A stretch of 64,000 nucleotides of DNA from JAWLFY01 sp041685355 (GCA_041685355.1 JAWLFY010000005.1:11713-75712); one strand, 5' to 3'; positions 1 to 7,743 are shown, counted from the first letter of the stretch. Notes: a model not told the origin generated them from the sequence alone. Numbers and translations are program-made.

Positions 1-1
1 A

Positions 2-451
2 CGGCGGGGCGAAACCTTCGTGACGCGAAAAATTACCCGCGCCGCCGGACGGATCAAAACCGGAATGCAAAACAAACTGTTCCTCGGAAACCTCGACGCC
101 AAACGGGACTGGGGATACGCCAAGGACTATGTCGAAGGGATGTGGCGAATCCTGCAACACGACGAGCCGGACGATTTCGTGCTCGCCACCGGCCGCACCG
201 AGACGGTCCGCGATTTCTGTCGCCTCGTGTTCAACCAACTCGACCTCCGCTACGAGGATTACGTCGAGATTGACCCCCGCTACTTCCGTCCCGCCGAAGT
301 CGACCTGTTGCTCGGGGACGCGTCGAAGGCGAAGGAAAAACTCGGCTGGGAAGCGACCACCGACCTGGAAGCCCTCGCCCGGATCATGACCGAACACGAT
401 CTCGACCTCGCCCGCCGCGAAGCCCACTCGAAGAGCTACGTCCCGAGTTAA
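2..451 (+). CDS. gmd: GDP-mannose 4,6-dehydratase, C-terminal part
   Basis: This is the last ~149 residues of an extended SDR that converts GDP-D-mannose to GDP-4-keto-6-deoxymannose, the first step to GDP-fucose and other deoxysugars for surface polysaccharides. The frame is open to the left edge, so the true start lies outside the window. The first residues read RRGETFVTRKITRA, a typical Gmd block. It is followed by LFLGNLDAKRDWGYAKDYVE, the characteristic substrate-binding segment, and by the family's usual C-terminal block with RPAEVDLLLGDASKAKEKLGW. The N-terminal Rossmann motif and the catalytic YxxxK are not in view. The identification is firm from the conserved C-terminal blocks. Pathway partners such as GDP-fucose synthase would have to lie upstream. 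Confidence 0.95.
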   Translation, partial: RRGETFVTRKITRAAGRIKTGMQNKLFLGNLDAKRDWGYAKDYVEGMWRILQHDEPDDFVLATGRTETVRDFCRLVFNQLDLRYEDYVEIDPRYFRPAEVDLLLGDASKAKEKLGWEATTDLEALARIMTEHDLDLARREAHSKSYVPS

Positions 452-838
452 AGTCCCCCCTTAACCGCTTCCGCCGAGCGACAGCGGGGTGCGACCGACG
501 AAAGCCCCAAGCCGCCGTTTCAGGGCGTGGATGCCCCGCGGATCCTTTTCCCGATCGAGGTTCCTCCGCGATGTTCGTGGCCGTTGGTCCGGTTTCCGGT
601 CCAGCCGGAGAACGATCGGGCGCGTCCCGCGTACTCGCAGAACGACGTCGGGGTCATCTCCGAGCGGTCAGCGGAGGCCCTGTCGGCGACCGACCCGGGC
701 GAGACCGGAGAGAGGCTGGAGCAGATGATCGCTTCTGAACCGATCGAGCCATTGAACACCGGCCCAACTATTTGGGTGCCGGCCCAGCCATTCGGTGCCG
801 ATTTGGGTGACATCGATTCGGCGTCGTCGCAGAAACAG
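452..838. other. Intergenic stretch without a supported gene
   Basis: Nearly 390 bases between the gmd stop and the tRNA gene. Open frames exist on both strands, but they have arginine/serine-rich, low-information translations. The longest forward one runs through the tRNA, so none is accepted. No clear hairpin with a T-run, riboswitch or repeat was found. Confidence 0.6.
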
Positions 839-921
839 CGGAGGACACGGGACTCGAACCCGCAACCGGTTACCCGGCAACTGATTTCGAATCAGTCTGC
901 TAGCCAATTCGCATATCCTCC
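839..921 (-). tRNA. tRNA-Ser (anticodon CGA)
   Basis: Read on the minus strand, a 7-bp acceptor stem (GGAGGAT/GTCCTCC, last pair T-G) closes a cloverleaf. The anticodon stem ACTGA/TCAGT holds the 7-base loop TTCGAAA, giving anticodon CGA for the serine codon UCG. A long variable arm (CCGG-GTAA-CCGG) marks it as class II, as expected for serine. The T-arm loop is TTCGAGT. The D-loop has A14, G18G19 and A21 with a short TGC/GCA stem. Oddity: only one base separates the acceptor and D stems, so either position 7 is unpaired or the 8/9 linker is one short. At 83 bases it is also short for tRNA-Ser. CCA is not encoded (CTG follows the discriminator G). Confidence 0.9.
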
Positions 922-933
922 GGCTGTTTTTCT

Positions 934-962
934 ATCCTGTCCCGAACGCCGCGATTCGTCAA
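934..962 (-). promoter_or_regulatory. Possible sigma-70 promoter for tRNA-Ser
   Basis: On the minus strand, TTGACG (957-962, five of six matches to the -35 consensus) is followed 17 bases later by CAGGAT (934-939, a weak -10). The latter ends about a dozen bases before the mature tRNA 5' end. The -35 overlaps the stop codon of the gene just upstream (959-1384). The position is plausible, but the -10 is weak and planctomycete promoters are poorly defined. Confidence 0.35.
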
Positions 963-1384
963 GCCGCTCGCGATCTGGGGGGCACGGTGAACCCGTTTTT
1001 CCCTGAAATTCGCCGGAACGCGGCGGTCGCCCGGCGGAGTTCGCCGTCGCCGGCCAGTACCGATTCGATGGCGCCGCCGCGGGGGTGATCCCCGTGGACC
1101 CTCAGGTCACCGGCGGGGCCGGATTCGAGTTGGAGTGGTCGATCGACCGGAATCCCCGCCCCCCCGAGCAATTCGCGGACACGGGTCACGGCACGTTCGA
1201 GCCACCCCGAGACGTCTTGAGGCGTTTCGTCGGTCCCTGCGGCGGCCGCCGCGGGATCACCGCTGGCGGCGGCGTCGCCATGAAGGACTTGGTCGAACGA
1301 GAGCGCCTCGCCGATCCGGCCGGCCACGTCGGTCGCGATCCGTGCCGCGGCGGTCACCGTCGTGGGATTGATCGGGAAACTCAA
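959..1384 (-). CDS. Small protein of unknown function, coupled to 1381-1692
   Basis: A 141-residue protein if started at the TTG at 1382-1384. That codon overlaps the TGA stop of the upstream gene (TTGA) and has a GGAG about eight bases before it. No ATG occurs in a sensible position, and the overlap suggests translational coupling. The N-terminal half is alanine-rich and probably helical (PTTVTAAARIATDVAGRIGE). A low-complexity Ala/Gly stretch follows, then a more normal C-terminal part (SGWLERAVTRVRELLGG, later a VDRPLQLE-type strand). No signal peptide or membrane segment is seen. I do not recognise the family. Normal amino-acid composition and tight linkage to the upstream secreted protein support it being a gene. 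Confidence 0.6.
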   Translation of the reverse strand: MSFPINPTTVTAAARIATDVAGRIGEALSFDQVLHGDAAASGDPAAAAAGTDETPQDVSGWLERAVTRVRELLGGAGIPVDRPLQLESGPAGDLRVHGDHPRGGAIESVLAGDGELRRATAAFRRISGKNGFTVPPRSRAA

Positions 1385-1692
1385 TGTCGATGCTCCGTTT
1401 CGAACCCGTACTCCTTGAGCCATTTTTCCCACTTGCTCGCCTCGGCGTGCGTCTTCAGCGACAGCTCCCGCCACTTGGGACAGCGGTACTTCACGTCGTG
1501 GTGCCCGTTGTGGGCGTGCTGTTTCACCTCGCAACCGAGCTTCTCGAGCGTTCCCGCGATCGTCTCCGCTTTCTTCTCGTCGTGGATGTGCTTCGCCTTC
1601 CAGTCTTTGCAGTGGTAGCGGACGATTTCCGCCGCCGACGCGGTCGTGGCGAAACCGAACAGCAGGGTGGCGAGGGCAAGCAATCGGATCAT
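1381..1692 (-). CDS. Small secreted His-rich protein with two internal repeats
   Basis: 103 residues with a clear signal peptide (MIRLLALATLLFGFATTASA, cleavage probably after ASA), so the mature ~83 residues should be exported. The mature part is two diverged copies of one ~37-residue unit, roughly residues 24-61 and 67-103. Each begins V[R/K]Y[H/R]C-x-x-W, has a Lys/Ala-rich helix in the middle, and ends G-[C/F]-E-x-x-x-x-H. It contains several histidines and three cysteines, which could suit metal or redox binding, but this is only inference. The stop overlaps the TTG start of the next gene. A conserved short planctomycete protein is likely; the function is unknown. Confidence 0.75.
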   Translation of the reverse strand: MIRLLALATLLFGFATTASAAEIVRYHCKDWKAKHIHDEKKAETIAGTLEKLGCEVKQHAHNGHHDVKYRCPKWRELSLKTHAEASKWEKWLKEYGFETEHRH

Positions 1693-1815
1693 GGCGGCGT
1701 CGGTCCCTTGGTCAAAGAGGGCGTGGGATGTCGAAGTCGTGAAGTCACGGCAAGGCGAGCGGCTCGACAGCCGCCGCCTCGCGTGTTCCCGGATACGAGA
1801 CGGCGGTGGGCCGAG

Positions 1816-1928
1816 TCAAGGTGACTCCCAAGACGTCACGTCAAGGTGACTCCCAAGACGTCACGTCAAGGTGACTCCCAAGACGTCACGTCAAGGTGAC
1901 TCCCAAGACGTCACGTCAAGGTGACTCG
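1816..1928. repeat. 25-bp tandem repeat, about 4.5 copies, over the end of the oxidoreductase gene
   Basis: Four perfect 25-base units (1816-1840, 1841-1865, 1866-1890, 1891-1915) begin TCAAGGTGACTCCCAAGACG. A partial fifth copy (1916-1927) is the last few codons and stop of the oxidoreductase gene at 1916-2956. Each unit therefore carries a copy of the gene's terminal GAG-TCA-CCT-TGA. GTGAC and GTCAC at the unit ends make each unit partly self-complementary. Confidence 0.95.
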
Positions 1929-2956
1929 ATCGGCACCGGTTTGCCCGCCCGCACCGATTCCTCGGCCGCCAAACAGATCGCGACCGACCATCGTCCGTCT
2001 TCGGCGGTGCAGTGGAGCGGGGTCCCGTTTCGGTGGGCGTCGACGACCCGGGCGATTTGGTCCTCCAGCTCGAACAGTTCGCCCGTCGGCTTTTCGATCG
2101 CGACGTCGTGGACCGTTTCTCCGTCGAACGCCCGCAACCGGAACGTCGGGTGCCGCGTGCGGTCCATCGCCCCGCTCCAAGACGCCCACAGCGCGCCTCG
2201 GGTCCCGGTGATCTTGACGGTTTGGTGGTGCTCGAACGCCGCGAGCGTTTGCGAGACGACGGCGTACGCCCCCCCGTGGAAGTGCATGATCGCGCTGAAG
2301 TTGTCCTGCAGTTCGGGGTGGTCGGGCTGCCGCGAGTTCCCCGTCGCATAGATCTGCGTCGGATCGCCGGACGCGGAGAGGTACCAGCGTGCCAAGTCGA
2401 AGAAATGGATCGGCTCCTCCAGGATCCAGCTGCCGACGCGGGACAGGTCGTACCGCCATCCGTCGGAGCCGAGCCGGTACGGGTTTCGCGACAGTTCGAC
2501 CAACGCGTAGAGGGGCGTCCCGATGAACCCTTCATCGATCATTTGTTTCGCCTTGCCCCACATCGACGAGAGGCGGAGTTCGTGACCGACGGCGAACAGG
2601 CGGGCATTCTCGCGGGCGACCTTGATCATGTCGTCACACTCTTCGACCGTGATCCCCATCGGTTTCTCGAGCAACAGGTGCTTCCCCGCCTTCAACACCG
2701 CCGTCGCGACTTCGTGGTGCAGGTGGCTGGGGACGACGACGTCGACGACCTCGATGTCGTCCCGGCGGAGCAATTCGTGGTAGTCGGTCACCACGTTCGC
2801 GTCGGGGTAGGCCTCGGTGGCGCGGGCCGCGGAAGCTTCGCTGTGGGTCGCGATCGCGGCGAGCCGGGCCCCCAACGTCTTCGTGATCGCGTCGGCGTGA
2901 TGCTGGCCCCAGGCTCCGAATCCGATCAGCCCAAAGGGTACCGGTTGGTCGTTCAT
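1916..2956 (-). CDS. Gfo/Idh/MocA family NAD(P)-dependent oxidoreductase
   Basis: 346 residues, the normal length for the family. Residues ~8-17 hold the Rossmann motif (LIGFGAWG), and GKHLLLEKPMG around residue 90-100 gives the conserved EKP lysine of the nucleotide/substrate site. A C-terminal alpha/beta sheet domain follows. These enzymes oxidise or reduce sugars, inositols or aldoses, usually in the cytoplasm; planctomycetes carry many, mostly for polysaccharide breakdown. The substrate cannot be read from sequence. A GAGGAG lies about ten bases before the ATG. It is divergent from the DUF1080 gene at 3105, with a ~150-base shared upstream region. Its 3' end is copied in the adjacent 25-bp tandem repeat. 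Confidence 0.92.
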   Translation of the reverse strand: MNDQPVPFGLIGFGAWGQHHADAITKTLGARLAAIATHSEASAARATEAYPDANVVTDYHELLRRDDIEVVDVVVPSHLHHEVATAVLKAGKHLLLEKPMGITVEECDDMIKVARENARLFAVGHELRLSSMWGKAKQMIDEGFIGTPLYALVELSRNPYRLGSDGWRYDLSRVGSWILEEPIHFFDLARWYLSASGDPTQIYATGNSRQPDHPELQDNFSAIMHFHGGAYAVVSQTLAAFEHHQTVKITGTRGALWASWSGAMDRTRHPTFRLRAFDGETVHDVAIEKPTGELFELEDQIARVVDAHRNGTPLHCTAEDGRWSVAICLAAEESVRAGKPVPIESP

Positions 2957-3104
2957 CCGTCGTTGTCTCCTCGTGGTCTATGAAGTTCGGCCACCAGTTT
3001 AGCCGGGAACCCCCGTGCGCATCGCCCCCGTCGGAAGGTCCGCCGTGCGGTACACTGGCGACGAGCGTTCCGATCCGAAACATGCGAGACAGCAAGGTGA
3101 TTCG

Positions 3105-3875
3105 ATGAAGGTGTTGATGATGCGACGATGGCTTTTGATCGCGGTCACGGTCGGGTGTTGCGTCGGGGGCGTGGCGTCGCCGCCGGCACGCGCTCAAGGG
3201 GAGCTTGAGGACGGGTTTCGCCCGCTGTTCAACGGAAAGGACCTGCAAGGCTGGGTCGTGCCGGAAGGGGACGGCGGGCACTGGAAGGTGGTCGACGGGG
3301 TGATCGACTACGACGCCGGGTCCGAAGCGTCGGGGGACAAGAACCTCCGCACCGAGGATTCGTTCGGCGACTTCATCCTCAAGATGGATTGGCGGATCAA
3401 AGAGACGAGCGGGCTGTACGACATGCCGATCGTGTTGAGCGACGGCAGTTATCTGCAAGACGCGGAGGGAAACAAGGTCACGTTCAAGATCCCGAACGCC
3501 GATTCGGGCGTCTACCTGCGGGGCCACCCCCGGGCCCAGCTCAACATTTGGTGTTGGTCGACCGGATCGGGCGAGCTTTACGGGTACCGAAACAACCCGA
3601 ACACCCCGGCGAAGCTTCGCGCGGCGGTCACGCCGCGAATCAACGCGGACAACCCGGTCGGCGAGTGGAATCGGTTCGTCGTGGTCCTCGTCGACGACCG
3701 TCTGACGGTGCTTCTAAACGACCATTTGATCATCGAGAACGCGGAACTGCCCGATCTGCCAGAGCGGGGCCCGATCGTGCTCCAGCACCACGGCGGGCCC
3801 CGTGGCGACGGGACGATGAGTCCCGCGTCGAGTCTGGTTCAGTTCAAAAACTTGTGGATCAAACCGCTCGATTGA
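3105..3875 (+). CDS. Secreted DUF1080 (3-keto-disaccharide hydrolase-like) protein
   Basis: 256 residues with a signal peptide (RRWLLIAVTVGCCVGG then SPPARAQ). The mature protein starts in the hallmark DUF1080 block FRPLFNGKDLQGWVV and ends FKNLWIKPLD, so the single jelly-roll/LamG-like domain is complete. The family is abundant in planctomycetes; some members act on 3-keto-glycosides or bind sugars, but the activity here is untested. The start chosen is the ATG after AAGGTG; an upstream in-frame ATG at 3015 would hide the signal peptide. It is divergent from the Gfo/Idh gene, a frequent partner in sugar oxidation. Its last 17 bases overlap the convergent SDR gene. Confidence 0.9.
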   Translation: MKVLMMRRWLLIAVTVGCCVGGVASPPARAQGELEDGFRPLFNGKDLQGWVVPEGDGGHWKVVDGVIDYDAGSEASGDKNLRTEDSFGDFILKMDWRIKETSGLYDMPIVLSDGSYLQDAEGNKVTFKIPNADSGVYLRGHPRAQLNIWCWSTGSGELYGYRNNPNTPAKLRAAVTPRINADNPVGEWNRFVVVLVDDRLTVLLNDHLIIENAELPDLPERGPIVLQHHGGPRGDGTMSPASSLVQFKNLWIKPLD

Positions 3876-4650
3876 CCTTCGCCAAAACGGCGTTCATCAA
3901 GGGTGGGGCGAGCCGGTCGGCGTAGACGAGGCCTTTCCCGGCGAGGCTCAGGATCACTTCGGCGCGGCGCGCGGCGATCGCGGCCAAGGTCGCCCGCGCG
4001 ACCCGCCGCGGGTGCCAGCTTCCGAAGCTCCGCGACTCGGAGTCGGGGTTCGTCTCGACCAACGTCTGGAAGAACTCGCTGCGGGTCGTGCTGGGGCTTA
4101 CCAACGTCACCTGGATCCCGTCCGGTTTCAATTCGGCGCGGAGCGAGTCGCTCCAGCCGTGCATCGCGAATTTGCTCGCGGAGTACTCGCTCTTGTCGGG
4201 GACGGCGCGGTGTCCGAGCACGCTTCCGATGTTGCAGATCACCGCCGAGCGTCCCTGCCGAAGGAGCGGGATGCAGAGCCGGGTCAGTTCGGCCGGGGCG
4301 AAAAAATTGACCTCCATCACCCGCCGCAAACGTGACTCGCTGGCGTCGGCGAACGGCCCGATCGCGCCGATCCCGGCGTTGTTCAGCAACAGATCGAGTT
4401 CGCCGTCGCGGATCGAGCGGGCGGCGACGACGATCCGCTCGCGAGTCTCCGGGTCCGTGACGTCGCCGGCGACCGGGATCACGGTTCCCGGCCCGGGCAA
4501 ATCACGCAGGTCATCCAGCCGCGCGGCACGACGGGCGTTGGCGACGACGTGCGCCCCACGCTCGACCAACAACTCGCACAGCGCCCGCCCGATCCCGCTA
4601 CTGGCCCCCGTCACGATCACGGCGGCGTCACAAGGCTTCCAACGAGCCAT
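3859..4650 (-). CDS. Short-chain dehydrogenase/reductase
   Basis: 263 residues, classical SDR length. Visible motifs are TGASSGIG at residues 14-21 (cofactor), LLLNNAGIG around residue 90 and the catalytic pair in SEYSASK, preceded by the serine in ICNIGS. It is a cytoplasmic NAD(P)-dependent oxidoreductase. The C-terminal region (FFQTLVETNPDSESRSFG, then RRVARATLAAIAARRAEV) resembles the DltE/YqjQ-like group of general reductases. The substrate is unknown. AAAGGG lies about eight bases before the ATG. Its 3' end overlaps the convergent DUF1080 gene by 17 bases. It lies downstream of hflX on the same strand, separated by an inverted-repeat element. Confidence 0.93.
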   Translation of the reverse strand: MARWKPCDAAVIVTGASSGIGRALCELLVERGAHVVANARRAARLDDLRDLPGPGTVIPVAGDVTDPETRERIVVAARSIRDGELDLLLNNAGIGAIGPFADASESRLRRVMEVNFFAPAELTRLCIPLLRQGRSAVICNIGSVLGHRAVPDKSEYSASKFAMHGWSDSLRAELKPDGIQVTLVSPSTTRSEFFQTLVETNPDSESRSFGSWHPRRVARATLAAIAARRAEVILSLAGKGLVYADRLAPPLMNAVLAKVNRAV

Positions 4651-4666
4651 CGATGCCCTTTCCCCA

Positions 4667-4818
4667 GTCGCCTAGCTGAGCAGCGTCAGTTCGAATCAAA
4701 AACTCGGTCAAGGAGTGTCTATCGCCGCCGAAGCCGCGCCGCAATCGTGGGACCGGACGGCTTGCGCCGTTCCGCGAAGGTGTGAACGATACAAAGCGGT
4801 GTTATTCAGCTAGGCGAC
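4667..4818. repeat. 152-bp segment bounded by perfect 13-bp inverted repeats
   Basis: GTCGCCTAGCTGA at 4667-4679 is exactly complementary to TCAGCTAGGCGAC at 4806-4818, enclosing 126 bases with no gene. The right copy includes the last codons and stop of hflX. The arrangement fits a small MITE-like insertion or a duplicated, inverted gene end. The loop is too long for a simple terminator. No flanking target-site duplication is obvious. Confidence 0.6.
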
Positions 4819-6258
4819 TTCGCCCGGGCGGTGGTCATCCGCGAGCCGGGCGGGGTCGGAGACGGTTTCGGATTCGGATTCGGATGATTCCGTATCCCCT
4901 TCCGATGTGTTTGTCCACGACGCGGGTTGCACCCGTCGCGCCGATTGATGGACCTTCCCCATCGCACCGGCTGGCATCCGAACGTGGACGATCACTCGGT
5001 CGTCACGATACTCCTTCGACAACACCTCTCCCTTGGCCGAAAGGTACGCGAGCAAGCGGCCGTCGGCGTGATCGAGTTCGACCTCGACGTTCAGGAACTC
5101 ACGGCCGAGGGCCTCGCCGACCGACTCGATGAGGGTGGGAATCCCTTCGCCGCTGTGCGCGCTGACCGGGATCGCGTTCGGGTAGCGATCCAGGATCCGC
5201 CGCACGACTTGCGGCGAGCCGACCGCGTCGACCTTGTTGAGCACCAGCAGCGTGTCCTTCTCCTCGATCCCCAATTCTTCGAGGACATGATAGACGGCGG
5301 AGATCTGTTCGAAGACCGCCGGGTTGCTCGCGTCGGCGACGTGCATCAGCAGGTCCGCTTGGCGGGTTTCTTCCAGGGTCGACTTGAAACTGGCGACGAG
5401 GGAGTGGGGCAGGTCCCGGATGAACCCGACGGTGTCGCTTAGCAACACGGTCCCCCACCCCGGCAAATGCCAGCGGCGGGTGCGGGTATCGAGCGTCGCG
5501 AACAGCTTGTCCGCCGACTCGACGTCGGACGACGTGAGCGCGTTCATCAGCGTGCTCTTGCCCGCGTTGGTGTAGCCGACCAGCGAAACGGTCGGGGCTT
5601 CGCGGCGGGCGGCGACCATCCGCTCGCGACGTCGCTCGACCTTATCGAGTTCGTCACGGAGGTCATGGATCCGCTTTTGCGCCAACCGCCGGTCGACCTC
5701 CAACTGCTTTTCCCCAGGCCCCCGCATGCCGACGCCCATCGCCTGCCGCGAGAGGTGCGTCCACATCCGCTTGAGTCGCGGCAACGAGTACTCGAGCTGC
5801 GCCAACTCGACCGCCAAACGTGACTCGTGCGTCCGCGCCCCGGCGGCGAAGATGTCGAGAATCAACTCGGTGCGGTCGAGCACCTTCGCCTTCGTCTTCG
5901 TCTCCAGATTCCGGACTTGGGCCGGCGTCAGGTCGTTGTCAAAGATGACGACGTCGGCCTCTTCCCGTTCGACGAGCAGCCTCAGTTCTTCGACCTTCCC
6001 CTTGCCGAGGTACGTCGAGTGGTTGGGCGTATCCCGACGCTGCGTCAACTCCCCGACCACTTGGGTCCCGGCGGTGATCGCCAAACCGTGAAGTTCTTCC
6101 AACGGGTCCGCCTCGACCGTTTGGTCGCGGAGGATCAATCGGGCCAGAACGCTCCGTTCTGCCGACTCGTCCGTGATTCGTTTTTCGTCTCGCACGTGGA
6201 AGGGTTGACCTCTTGAGATAGGGGGGGAGAGCCGCTGCTCATTATAAACGACGCTCAA
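4810..6258 (-). CDS. hflX: GTPase HflX
   Basis: 482 residues. HflX is a ribosome-binding GTPase that splits or rescues stalled 70S ribosomes, particularly after stress. The N-terminal HflX domain is recognisable (STYLGKGKVEELRLLVE, then DVVIFDNDLTPAQVRNLE). A linker helix with GPGEKQLEVDRRL is followed by the GTPase domain with G1 GYTNAGKST, G3 DTVGF and G4 NKVD. The C-terminal tail is rich in Ser/Glu. The annotated start is a TTG overlapping the uvrC stop (TTGA); a GTG at 6195 (VRDEKRITDES) is an alternative. It is translationally coupled to uvrC in a two-gene operon, which is not the common hfq-hflX context. Confidence 0.95.
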   Translation of the reverse strand: MSVVYNEQRLSPPISRGQPFHVRDEKRITDESAERSVLARLILRDQTVEADPLEELHGLAITAGTQVVGELTQRRDTPNHSTYLGKGKVEELRLLVEREEADVVIFDNDLTPAQVRNLETKTKAKVLDRTELILDIFAAGARTHESRLAVELAQLEYSLPRLKRMWTHLSRQAMGVGMRGPGEKQLEVDRRLAQKRIHDLRDELDKVERRRERMVAARREAPTVSLVGYTNAGKSTLMNALTSSDVESADKLFATLDTRTRRWHLPGWGTVLLSDTVGFIRDLPHSLVASFKSTLEETRQADLLMHVADASNPAVFEQISAVYHVLEELGIEEKDTLLVLNKVDAVGSPQVVRRILDRYPNAIPVSAHSGEGIPTLIESVGEALGREFLNVEVELDHADGRLLAYLSAKGEVLSKEYRDDRVIVHVRMPAGAMGKVHQSARRVQPASWTNTSEGDTESSESESETVSDPARLADDHRPGEVA

Positions 6259-7658
6259 CGATCGAGCGTCGACTTGGACCGCAAGATGTGATGGTAGTGC
6301 TGGGCGAACCGGTGCGATTCGTCGCGGACGTATTGCAACAACCGGAGCGCGAACGCGCCGCGACTGAGCCGGAGCGGTTCGGAAATCCCCGGCCGATAAA
6401 TTTCCTCGTCTCGCTTGGCGAGCGAGATCACCGTCGGCGGATCGATTTCCTGGTCGCGGAACGCCGTCATCGCCGCGTTGAGCTGTCCCTTGCCGCCGTC
6501 GATCAGCAGGATGTCGGGGAACGCCTCGTCGCTGTCACAAAGTTTCCGGAATCGACGCGAAACGACCTCGTAAATGCTGCGATAATCGTCGACGCCGGAG
6601 ACCGTTCGCACCCGGAACCGGCGATATCCTGGCTTGAACGGCAACCCGTCGATGAACCGGACCAAGCTCGCGACCGTCTCGCCGCCGCCGAGGTGCGCGA
6701 TGTCGACGCCTTCGATCACCCGCGGCGTTTTCGACAAACCGAGCACCTTGCGGAGACCCGCCAACCCTTTTTTGGGGTCGACGTAAAACACCTCCGGCTG
6801 GGCGTGGGTTTCGAGCTCGCCCCGTTCGTCGAGCCGCTCCAGCATCCGGATTTCGTCTCGCAACGTCGCCGCCCGCTCGAAGTCGAGGTCGCGACTCGCC
6901 GATCGCATCTCGTCGGTCATCTCCTTGAGCAACCGCGTCTTTCCCCCTTCGAGGAACGTTTGCAGCCGACGGATGTCGCGGCGGTAGTCTTCCTTCGTGA
7001 TCCTTACGTTACAGGGTGCCGAGCACTGGTCGATGCTCGCCAGCAGACACGGCCGGAACCACTCCCAACGCTCGTCCCCTTCGCGAATGTCGAGTCCACA
7101 CGTGCGAAACTTGAAGATCCGCTGGAGCACTTGGATCGCACCTCGCAACGCCCCGGCGCTCGCGAACGGCCCGTATAACTTGACACCCGACTGTTTCGGC
7201 TCGCGGGTGATCTCGACCCGCGGAAACTCCTCCCGTGTCGTGATCATCAGGTAGGGAAACGTCTTGTCGTCCTTGAGGTCCTTGTTGTGTCGGGGCTGGA
7301 TGTCCTTGATCAGCCGCGACTCCATCAGCAACGCGTCCACCTCGCTGTCGGACTCGAGATAGTCGATGTCCGCGATTTCGGTGACCCAGTCCGACGTTCG
7401 CTGGTCTTCCGCCGCCGCCCGCAAGAAGTAGCTCCCGGCCCGACTCCGCAAGTTCTTCGCCTTGCCGACGTAAATCACCACCCCCGCGGCGTCCTTCATC
7501 AGGTACACGCCGGCGGTCGTCGGGAACGATTTGACCTTCGCGGCCGCCGCCGCAAAGGGTGACGTGTCATCGCCCTTGGCGAGTTTTTCGAGCTCGAGAC
7601 TTTCGAGCTCGAGACTTTCGATCGATTCGTCGGCCGCCCGCCGAGGTTCTTCTGTCAT
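6255..7658 (-). CDS. uvrC: Excinuclease ABC subunit C, without the C-terminal HhH domain
   Basis: 467 residues, versus about 600 for the usual UvrC. UvrC makes the two incisions in nucleotide excision repair. It has the N-terminal GIY-YIG nuclease (GVY ~50, YVG ~63), the UvrB-binding (UVR) helix region with RDLDFERAATLRDEI, and the RNase H-like 5' nuclease domain (GVDIAHLGG, LLIDGGKGQLNAA, DESHRFAQHYH). It ends about where the helix-hairpin-helix domain should begin, with no downstream remnant; a similar end may be normal for planctomycetes. The ATG at 7656-7658 is chosen for the AAAGGA six bases upstream; a TTG at 7694 would be longer. Near the N-terminus a 15-base direct repeat (7588-7617) encodes a duplicated LESLE segment. 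It overlaps hflX. Confidence 0.93.
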   Translation of the reverse strand: MTEEPRRAADESIESLELESLELEKLAKGDDTSPFAAAAAKVKSFPTTAGVYLMKDAAGVVIYVGKAKNLRSRAGSYFLRAAAEDQRTSDWVTEIADIDYLESDSEVDALLMESRLIKDIQPRHNKDLKDDKTFPYLMITTREEFPRVEITREPKQSGVKLYGPFASAGALRGAIQVLQRIFKFRTCGLDIREGDERWEWFRPCLLASIDQCSAPCNVRITKEDYRRDIRRLQTFLEGGKTRLLKEMTDEMRSASRDLDFERAATLRDEIRMLERLDERGELETHAQPEVFYVDPKKGLAGLRKVLGLSKTPRVIEGVDIAHLGGGETVASLVRFIDGLPFKPGYRRFRVRTVSGVDDYRSIYEVVSRRFRKLCDSDEAFPDILLIDGGKGQLNAAMTAFRDQEIDPPTVISLAKRDEEIYRPGISEPLRLSRGAFALRLLQYVRDESHRFAQHYHHILRSKSTLDR

Positions 7659-7692
7659 CCGTTCCTTTGGCTTCCTCTCATTTGATGTCCGC

Positions 7693-7743
7693 AAAGGGGG
7701 CAGACCCTCTCCCCGCGATCCTCCAAGCGTCTGCCCCCCTTTT
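7693..7743. repeat. Inverted repeat upstream of uvrC and the VWA gene
   Basis: AAAGGGGGCAGAC (7693-7705) pairs with GTCTGCCCCCCTTT (7729-7742), leaving a 23-base loop. It lies between divergently transcribed genes, where a terminator is not expected, so it is more likely a dispersed palindromic repeat. A similar GAGAGGGGGCAGATC sits just before the next start codon. Confidence 0.7.

Noticed and set aside
527..1006. A 159-residue plus-strand frame after gmd
   Set aside because: It runs straight through the tRNA-Ser gene and its composition is low-information.
1816..1928. CRISPR array
   Set aside because: The 25-base units are directly adjacent with no spacers, no cas genes are nearby, and the other arrays in the window are also spacer-free tandem repeats.
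4680..4805. Simple rho-independent terminator formed by the 13-bp inverted repeats
   Set aside because: The 126-base loop is far too long and no T-run follows.
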